64,000 nucleotides of DNA from Favolaschia claudopus (lineage: Eukaryota > Basidiomycota > Agaricomycetes > Agaricales > Mycenaceae): NCBI GenBank assembly GCA_037176885.1, contig JAWWNJ010000210.1, positions 62,001 to 126,000 of the forward strand, read 5' to 3'. Below are positions 56,688 to 64,000 of the stretch, one piece after another. Numbering within the stretch: position 1 is the stretch's first letter; every line of letters starts with the position of its first letter. A program made the position numbers and the translations under genes. The notes beneath the pieces were generated by a model. The model saw only the letters and a list, made by a program, of their open reading frames with translations, did not search any database and was not told the origin of the DNA.

Positions 56688-57207
56688 AATTCCGTAGCTA
56701 TGCATCCACCTGAATATCCGCAGTTATATTTCATATCTTACACATGTTTATGTGGACAATAGCGTAAGAAATAGACAAACTGTATTTACTATATAATACT
56801 TATCCAGGCTATTCTGAATAATCACCAATTTATAGTGGTGTTATTTGGTAGTGGCTTCTGCACTTATTCGATGAGAAACGGCGAACGAAATGCTATTTCC
56901 ATCCAATGTCTTCCCTCTTGAAATTGCAGCAAATGAAGATGCTCAGCTTTGCCGATACAATTCAAGGTGAGAACTTACCTTCACTTCCGGAATGGCAGGC
57001 GACGGCATGCGCTCGGATTCTTTGGGAACAGTCTGCGGACGCCGGAAATTGGCGACAGAGAAGGAGAAACAGTCTGGGGTCATACCTTTTGCTCGGCTCC
57101 ATTTCACAGAGTTTGCGCCCCGTTTGATTTTGTTGTGGACTTAAGGAGTAGCAGGTCAAACTCGAGAAAGTTCAAAGAGATTCAATCACATGAACCTTTA
57201 ATCAGTA
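56688..57207. other. no gene; unassigned frames
   Basis: A 97-codon plus frame at 56949-57242 shows no motif. No boundary of a capturing element was found around the CDC48 fragment. Confidence 0.35.
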
Positions 57208-57373
57208 CAGTCGACGCTGCCATAACCCATAGCCCTCGGTAGAGCCAAAAAGCTATGGGATATGACAGATTTATGGGTTATCCCAGCCAAAAACCGGTCA
57301 AAAACCCCCAAAAATGTATGGGTTAAGGGAGATTATGGGTTATGGGAGCTATGGGTTATGACAGCTTCGACTG
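57208..57373. mobile_element. pogo/Fot1-like MITE
   Basis: 166 bp with ends CAGTCGACGCTGCCATAACC and GGGTTATGACAGCTTCGACTG, TA at 57206-57207 and 57374-57375. CAGTCGA..CATAACC ends with TA duplication are typical of pogo-type Tc1/mariner MITEs. Confidence 0.85.
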
Positions 57374-58009
57374 TATCATCTTCGTCGTCGGCCATCCCAT
57401 CGTCGGTAGATTTGCTCAAGAATTGCTGCTCAAATCGTGGTCTGGACTATCTTCCATTACGTCAAGCTCAGGAAACCCGAGGTTTGGGCCTACAGCGAGC
57501 AGCGAAATAAAGACAAGGTTCTTGTATCCCGGCCCAGCCTATCACGCACGGTGGTCAATGACACTGGTCATGCTTTGTGAACTATTCGAAAAAAACTAGG
57601 CAGCTCCCAAATTATACTCCCCATTGACTTTCGTGATTTTGACCACAAATTTGGCCATCCTAAAGGGAAAATTGATCCGAAATGGCTCTGCCGGGGGCAA
57701 TTTGATGGCCCAATATGCCGCCAAAGAGTAGTGATTTGAGTATTGGGTCCAAAACAAACTTATAAGAGCTACTGGAAATCTCAAAAGCTCTCCCAAGTTT
57801 TACCTCAACGGTACTTCCCCCCCTTGAAAACCTGTTTCTCCGGCAAAAATTTGGCCATTTCCCATCAAAAAGTTCCCACGGTCCAAAATTTCGGAAAACA
57901 CCCACTCTTGGGTATTTCGAGTTGATCTGGCCAGGTTTCAGGTCAAAATTCCAAAAATTCCGGTGTGACATGAAGTCACGTCCCCCACCATACACTGTGC
58001 AAAGGAAGG
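57374..58009. other. no gene seen
   Basis: Short frames only. Contains several TTTGGCCAT/AAATTTGGCC words but no delimitable element. Confidence 0.35.
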
Positions 58010-58205
58010 GTCATGAAATTCATGATGTTGTTGGCCATGAAAATCCTAACATTATGTCCAGGAATTCATGATGAATCGCCTGGAAATTGCTAACGAAACA
58101 TCATGAATTGAAAGTATGTTTTCATGATGATTATGGGGCTCTTCATGACGTTTTTTCATGATGTTTTATCAAGTATTTCAGAACAAAATATCATGAAATC
58201 AGAGC
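58010..58205. repeat. TCATGA palindrome cluster
   Basis: TCATGA occurs about ten times in under 200 bp, usually as TTCATGATG or TCATGAAT. This is far more than chance expectation for a 6-mer. Confidence 0.6.
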
Positions 58206-58780
58206 GCTGCAAAGCAAAGAAACATTTCTACGGCCCATCTGGATGAGTCGCTATTTATAAAAGTGCCGAAAGAGGTCACAACTGTTGACGCTTGTTGATA
58301 CTCACGTCAAAATTGGGCGCCTCTTGATGACTGACCCATGGACCTCCATTGCCCCTCACAAAAAATCGAATTGGTGGATACTAACACTCTAGATAAAACT
58401 CTCTATGGGTTCCGAGCTTTAAAAGGAGTGATACCAGTGAAATTGAAGGAAATATTCAAAACCTTGTCCAAATGGCGTGAAAAACCCCTTTTCCAGGACC
58501 CCGAACACTTGATTATCACCACCACCCAGTCGCTATCCATCATTCAGGTTCTGAACGCCCCTTGAACGGCGCAGAAAATCCACCCACGGGTAGTTTTAAA
58601 TGGCACAGGAGACCTGTATTCCTCTAATTGAACACGTCTAGACGCAAAAGAACAACCAAATTCATCATAGGCCCCGGGAAGTGGCCTTGCTTTCCTATCC
58701 CTAAAAGTTTATCTTCCTCTTACAACGGTACAAGCCATCTTTATTCTTCTGTTGACATAAACTGATCGTTGTGGTATAGG
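58206..58780. other. no recognised gene
   Basis: A 75-codon plus frame (58338-58565) reads LYGFRALKGVIPVKLKEIF and looks protein-like, but is unrecognised. Otherwise nothing. Confidence 0.3.
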
Positions 58781-59097
58781 GAGGGGAGGCTGAAGACGAT
58801 ACTAACGCCGACGCGGACGATGAAGCCGATGATGTCGAGGCCCCACTGTTCTCGCGCTACCACCGGCAATCTCGCCTTCGACTGAGCACCCACGCAAAAA
58901 TCGACCACCTCCTCTTCAATCTCGGACCCAACATCTTCGAGAAAGCCGAGCACGATGCGCACGCTGGCGCCACACTTCGCACGCGCTTGGATGGCACTGA
59001 CAAAACCCGGCACTGTCTCGGAGGAGGTCAAAAAGCTGACAATAAAGATAAACTTGGAGAAGACAAAGGCATGAGTAGGGCTAATGCTCTTAGATAG
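58781..59097 (+). CDS. unidentified acidic-to-helical open frame
   Basis: A plus frame without an ATG (about 105 codons) reads GEAEDDTNADADDEADDVEA, then SRYHRQSRLRLSTHAKIDHL and GPNIFEKAEHDAHAGATLRT, to a stop at 59097. The acidic linker plus helical part is protein-like and GC-rich at third positions. Possibly one exon of a decayed gene. No domain recognised. Confidence 0.3.
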
Positions 59098-59741
59098 CAT
59101 TGGCGGGGGCCGCCGATTTTTTAGGCCAAAAAAAACGGATTTATTGCGATTTTATTATTCACGTGATGAACCTTGTCCAAAAAGTGGGTTTTTGAGCCTA
59201 AAAACTGCTCAACGAGTGGGTTTTTGAGGCCGAAATGGTGAGAATTTCCGAAGCAGGCTTGGCGGGAGCTTCCCGGGGCCTTTCATCATATTCTGGCCGA
59301 TTTTGGCCCCACTTTGTTACACAAACTTGGTGGCTATCCAGCCAAAAGCAATGCAAAGACCCGGATTTTCTGCACCAGGCATACACGATGGAGGCTCTAA
59401 GTATTCCTATCCACTTACCCCATGAAACAATCAGTCATCTGGGTGCAAAGATAGGAATTTCCATATCCAGCTGGTAAGTACATAATTTGATTTCACCGCA
59501 ACTGTATCTCGGCTTGCAGACGGTGCGGTAGAAGTTATTGGTGCAGGGGACTTCCGCTTATGAACGCGCTTTGAAACAAGGCCTATGGTCCTGTACGCCT
59601 TTAAAATAATACTTAGGCGGGCTGTCCTTCAATTCCTCCACCATATCCACCACCATCGGCCGGACTACGCCCCGCTCTTTACTACCTTATAAGTTATAGG
59701 TAGCGAATATTCTTCGTCGGCGGTCTTCTGCCACTTCGTCT
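59098..59741. other. no gene seen
   Basis: GTGGGTTTTTGAG is repeated twice around 59183 and 59215. No supported gene. Confidence 0.35.
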
Positions 59742-60032
59742 CTAAATCCACATCCCTCGCAAGAATCCCCAAGCCGTTCTGCACCAGCCGTAGACTACCC
59801 CTTTTGACTCCTTGCAGGCTTGCCCCTTATGGTGGCTGCTTGAGGAGTCATGCTCCAACGGCAGGGGCTGTCCGTCCTTGTCTGCCATGGCGTATGTGAG
59901 GAAAGGGCTTGGTCTGAATTCATCGCTCCACATGCGCTTAACATCCTCAAGAGTACGACTAAAGCTTTGAGATTGGAAAATCGGCGGCAGAAAATGCACT
60001 GACCCCGCGTGCCACGGCTGTTCGTCTTGCAT
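59742..60032 (-). CDS. unidentified small open frame, 96 codons
   Basis: Starts MQDEQPWHAGSVHFLPPIF and continues SRTLEDVKRMWSDEFRPSPF. It reads like a genuine N-terminal exon, but I recognise no family and no downstream exon could be joined with confidence. Confidence 0.3.
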   Translation of the reverse strand: MQDEQPWHAGSVHFLPPIFQSQSFSRTLEDVKRMWSDEFRPSPFLTYAMADKDGQPLPLEHDSSSSHHKGQACKESKGVVYGWCRTAWGFLRGMWI

Positions 60033-61876
60033 TTTCAGGTTCGAAAGTTGCAGATGGTTTCTGCTAAGGCCCCATGCGCATTATATACTGAAGACGGGCG
60101 GTAAAGAACAATAGAGAAATGGTGCTCTCTAAATATTGTCTTGAACATGCGTCCAACAATGAAACAATAAGATTTGATATCAAAGGCACGGGTCATCAGA
60201 GTTATCATCAAACATTGCAGCTGTCACCGCTTCAGTCGCTGCATCGCAAAGGATGAAAAGCAACAAAAAAAAAAGAAAAGAAAAAAGAAAAATAGCCGTG
60301 TTTACATACGCGTTGCGGCTGGTACCACACATGCACCACCACTACTCTTCAACGCGTTGACAACCCGTCTAAGCTCGCTATTGAGCCTTATAGCAGATAC
60401 AGATTTACTCTTGTGGTTTAAGTTACCGCGTTTGAGGTCAACTGATTCAGTTCCGTTCGAATCCTCCTCCGAACGGATAAACTTGGATGCGACGGTTAGC
60501 AGCTTTTCCTCAAAGTGCGAGCTCAACTCTTCATACATGTCTTTGAGAGGATCTTCCGCATTTAATTCAATCGCCGTAACTGAGTCAGTAGCGGGCCCAT
60601 CTTGAATTGGGACTCGCCGTCGAAGTCTTGAAATGGGGTCCACATTTGGGTGAACACGCCCAGCGCGGTGGATGATCTTGAGTCCAGGGTAGGCCGAAAA
60701 AACCGTTCCCCAAATGAGAAGTCGTCGGTTGACATTCTGAAATGTTCGACTCCATGTTAGCGCTGCGTGGTCTGTGATAGCAGCCACAGTTTCACCTTCG
60801 AAAAAAGGTTGAAATTTGATTAGCACTTCTTTGAGGCCGAGAGCCTCACGCTCGGTGGGAGAATAGTTGCGTTCAGGTAACTTGAGAACGCGGGACCACT
60901 AACTAACGACTCGTCCAATGTGAACGGTCGTGTCTTCGAAGTTAGAGGCCCAAGGTCCAGGTGTAGGGATGTCGTCAACACCCTTGACTGCGGTAACGAG
61001 GATTAGAACGGGCTCACTGTTTTTATATGCACGCTCCAATCGCTCGTAAAGACGTGTTCCGCGTAGATTTCGAATTAAAATGGGTTGAACTTGTTGCAAA
61101 ATACCTGCGAGTCCGTAATCACACGCATCGGAATAAACGCGATAAGGCTTACCAGCCATCGCATATCCTCGAACCGGGGCGTTCGTCAGCACTTGTTTAC
61201 AAAGGTTGAATGCCTCTGAATGTAGCTCGGTCTGAATCTTTCTTGAGTAATTGGAAGAAAGGATGCGCAATCCACGCGTAGAAGGGAACATACGATGAGA
61301 AATAAACCATCATACCCAAAAAATGTTGAAGTTCCTGGGTATTGCGCGGCTCATCAAGTTAAAGTATAGCGTCGACCTTCTCCTTATGAGTTGAAACGCG
61401 ACACCTTTTGACCAAGTAAGAGTCAAGATTGATACCCAATATGGCACGTAGGAGGTGAGAGCGTAATATTCGCGTCTGCGATAGCCTTGAATACGTGGTC
61501 TAAGTGTTGTACATGATCTTCAAAAGTTAACGAATAGATAACAATATCATCAATGTAAACCAAGGCGAATACCCACAGGAATGGTGCCAACACATTTTGC
61601 ATAACGCGTTGAAATACGCTTGGCCCGTTGCGATAACCAAACGGCATTCTATGAAATTGTCCGCGATGTGTGCGGAATATTTTCTCTGCAGATCCCGGCG
61701 CCATTGTCAACTGAGTGAAGCCAGCGAGTGCATCGAGTGTTGTAAGCCATTGAGATCCGGAGAGTACTTGAAGGATCTCGTCTTGACGAGGAAGCCCGAG
61801 TGCGTCGGGAACGACCATTTCATTTAGCTTGCGCAAGTCAATTTACCATTCGCGGCTTACCATTCCGGTACACAAT

Positions 61877-62073
61877 AGAGGGTTTGCGAAGAGCCATTGG
61901 AGCCATTGAATGGCTACCGATCTCCGCATTAGGAGACTTTGGATATCGATGGGCCAAACTTTCATGTAGAAGTTAAGAAGAGCTGCCTGGAATGAAGTTC
62001 GAGTACTCGGACTTGGTGAATTTGGACACTTGTTTAGCCATTAGCCATTCAATGGCTGCATCGCAAACAGGCT
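61877..62073. mobile_element. M2-like TIR element in the gypsy pol
   Basis: 197 bp with ends AGAGGGTTTGCGAAGAGCC and GGCTGCATCGCAAACAGGCT and AAT on both sides (61874-61876, 62074-62076). Inner GCCATTCAATGGCT palindromes. Related in its end pattern to 25158, 42572 and the M2 MITEs. Confidence 0.8.
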
Positions 62074-62390
62074 AATAAAGACACATTGCGCTGAGCTTTG
62101 AACGAGATATTGATGACTGACTGCACAGATTGAGCACCAGAGTTAGGTCTCAGGGCGACAGAAGGGGCAGGAGTCGTCTAAATTGAGTGGTGTATGCACC
62201 AAACAACGAGAATCGTCGCAAGATGAAGCGGTAGAAGAGGAGGGTTTTGACAGCGGCACGGAATTTGCTTCCGTTGATCGGTCCGGAATCCGGTGATCAA
62301 CTTTGATACCCGCTGTCGAAGCTTTCATTGCCTCGGCTCTCTTCGTCTATAATGACAGGAATAGGATCAATATCCAAACCTTCGATTGTA

Positions 62391-62852
62391 TGGTGCACAT
62401 CGCATAAACACCACCAAACAGGAACGAAATTTATTGCACCACATCAGAGCCTTCCCACGCCTGATCCTCTGGCCAAAACACTCCGATTAGATAGTACACT
62501 AAACCCTCTAGAGGGATTTCTCATCCGCTCAAAACTCACAATAAATATATCTTTCACGGCATGGATTTGAGACATCACTGATACAATCAATCAATCACTC
62601 ACGTGTGCTTACGACACATATCCTTATTGGGTAATCATAAGTCCGGACGCCGAGTTACATGCTCCCAAAGTCGTTGGAAAGCTATTGGCTGCAACTTATG
62701 TCCTTCCCCTAGCGTTTTGAAGAAGCCCTCCATGAGATTTCAGTACAGAAAATGCAATATAAAATTTGGTTTTTTGTTCTTGGGCGATTTGAGACATCAA
62801 TGATGGCATCAGTGATGGGACCTATTTGGTGGTGTTTATGCGATGTGCACCA
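62391..62852. mobile_element. TA-flanked TIR element in the gypsy protease region
   Basis: 462 bp with ends TGGTGCACATCGCATAAACA and TGTTTATGCGATGTGCACCA (perfect), TA at 62389-62390 and 62853-62854. It separates two parts of the gypsy pre-protease frame. Confidence 0.85.
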
Positions 62853-63102
62853 TAGCGGTCGCTTGTGTTGCACTAGCACCAAGAAACGATGAACCAGATG
62901 GTCGCGCCATATGTTTCCGCAGTTCTATGAGCGGTTTGACTACCACTCGATAATTCACGGCGAGCTAACCGGCTTCCAGATCGTCTGTTCAGTGCAGATT
63001 TCGAATGAAACGTTGAACAAGCTTCAGGTATTGAGTGTGAGCGCAATTCCGAGTCATCCGATGCAATTGCCGTTGCCGATTCGTTCAAATTTCCAGATTT
63101 CT

Positions 63103-63120
63103 CCCCCCCCCCCCCCCCCC
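63103..63120 (+). repeat. poly-C run (18 C)
   Basis: Eighteen consecutive C within the gypsy remnant. Long homopolymers of G/C are rare and prone to sequencing error, so frame statements across it are unsafe. Confidence 0.9.
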
Positions 63121-64000
63121 AGGGCTGAGTTACTCGTTTCCTCGTCAAGAGGTAAAGAGGATTCAGTAGTCTGGAGGGGTTCTTCAAAACCCTGCTAAGA
63201 AAAGTCATCGGTACGTTCAATTGTTTCGGACTCAGACTCCTCGTCACTTTCTAATCCATAATACAGATTATCGTATTCATCCAGTGCTTCACGATCGTCG
63301 CTGGTTGCACTCGCAAGGTTAGCACGAGCAGCTCGGTTGCCTTTGAATGAATGTTTACATTCATTATCCCAGTGTTTACCGCTTCCACAGTGCCTACAAG
63401 GCCGAGCGCCTTTTGATTCCGGAGTAGCTCGTCTCGAGACATTTTTATCATCCTTGGGGAATTTGGGCGGCCCAAGATTTGCCGACCAACCAACTAAATT
63501 CACTCGAGCGGAGCGCGGAGCAAACCGTTGATTATCCCGTTCGCGTTCACGATCTCGGTAAGAATTTTCTCGTTCGTGCCTATCCACTTGCATTAAGGCG
63601 TCCTCGTGGTAGCGAATAGCGGCTTGGAACTCGACGGCAGTGCGATACATCTGCGTGGTGAGAATGGTGTTCCAGGTTGAAGGTGCACCATCCAAGACTT
63701 CCAACATAATTTCCGAATCGTTCATTGTGTAAACCATATTGAGCAGGTCGAGCTTACGAATGAAATACGCACTCGGTGTTTCACGCGAATGTCCCGCATC
63801 ACGGTAAGATGCTCTATTCGCTCTCCCTTTCTGATGGCTGTGCACTCAACATGTTGAGTGGACCCAGTTGATCGGTCGGTTAACCCAACTACTTCTCTCA
63901 GGCTCCGTCGCGTCGTCCAGCGCGTCTGCTTTCTTCTCTTCCTGGCTGTCATCTGTCTGCGACTTCGACTTTTGGCTTCAATCTGAATCCAAACTCCTTA

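Larger units (their letters stand above)
60302..63952 (-). pseudogene. Ty3/gypsy retrotransposon gag-pol remnant
   Basis: Order on the minus strand: gag from ~63952 (shift near 63800) with PSAYFIRKLDLLNMVY, and zinc knuckle CRHCGSGKHWDNEC (~63400). A poly-C run at 63103-63120 lies in the gag/protease link. The pre-protease piece ARPSGSSFLG (~62900) is cut by an insertion at 62391-62852, then IDPIPVIID (~62365). A second insertion at 61877-62073 follows. Reverse transcriptase: NGKPRM, LRKLNEMVVPDALGLPRQDE, MPFGYRNGPSVFQRVM and the catalytic YIDD (~61560). RNase H: PVRGYAMAGKPYRVYSDACD, GLAGILQQVQPILIR, then TDHAALTWSRTFQNVNRRLL and HRAGRVHPNVDPISRLRRR. It stops at 60302 with no integrase or LTR in view. 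Confidence 0.88.

Overview
The window looks like a repeat-dense stretch of a basidiomycete (Agaricomycete-like) nuclear genome. Reasons: introns of about 45-60 bp with GT..AG ends, an Agaricomycete-style BTB protein, an integrase-core protein of the type common in mushroom-forming fungi, and transposases of the Plavaka, Tnp2 (CACTA), hAT, LINE and Ty3/gypsy groups. I see no rRNA, no canonical tRNA, no CRISPR and no bacterial operon structure. Family assignments come from memory of protein families, not from a search.

Layout. 0-5 kb: a decayed hAT transposase, carrying a MITE in one intron and a 1.76-kb element of unknown class in its last exon. 5-7.6 kb: a broken Tnp2/CACTA transposase on the minus strand. 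8-12.6 kb: a possible F-box/LRR remnant and several TA-flanked elements, one holding a nested MITE. 12.8-15.9 kb: the only convincingly intact genes, a BTB gene (minus) and an integrase-core gene (plus), divergent across a 124-bp promoter. 17-22 kb: stacked inverted-repeat elements, including an 8-bp-TSD element with three others nested inside. 22-24 kb: LINE remnant, minisatellite and an unidentified multi-exon gene. 26-31 kb: an AT-rich region bounded by ~370-bp inverted arms. 31-34.8 kb: LINE ORF1 and further elements. 35-40 kb: unassigned sequence with signal-peptide-like frames and a 122-bp tandem repeat. 40.8-42.5 kb: an unidentified multi-exon gene. 42.5-49 kb: more inverted-repeat elements. 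49-57.4 kb: pseudogenes of an orphan repeat-associated family, Plavaka and a second hAT, a captured CDC48 fragment and a pogo-like MITE. 60-64 kb: a decayed Ty3/gypsy element with two later insertions.

The genes do not form a pathway. The theme is layered transposition: at least twenty short inverted-repeat elements can be delimited, most with exact target-site duplications (TA, 3, 7 or 8 bp). Several insertions can be proved from paired empty sites inside the window. Three elements sit inside introns. The most novel-looking items are a two-copy element family with 7-bp duplications, an inverted-duplication element whose two arms keep homologous reading frames, and the nested element at 19.4-21.9 kb.
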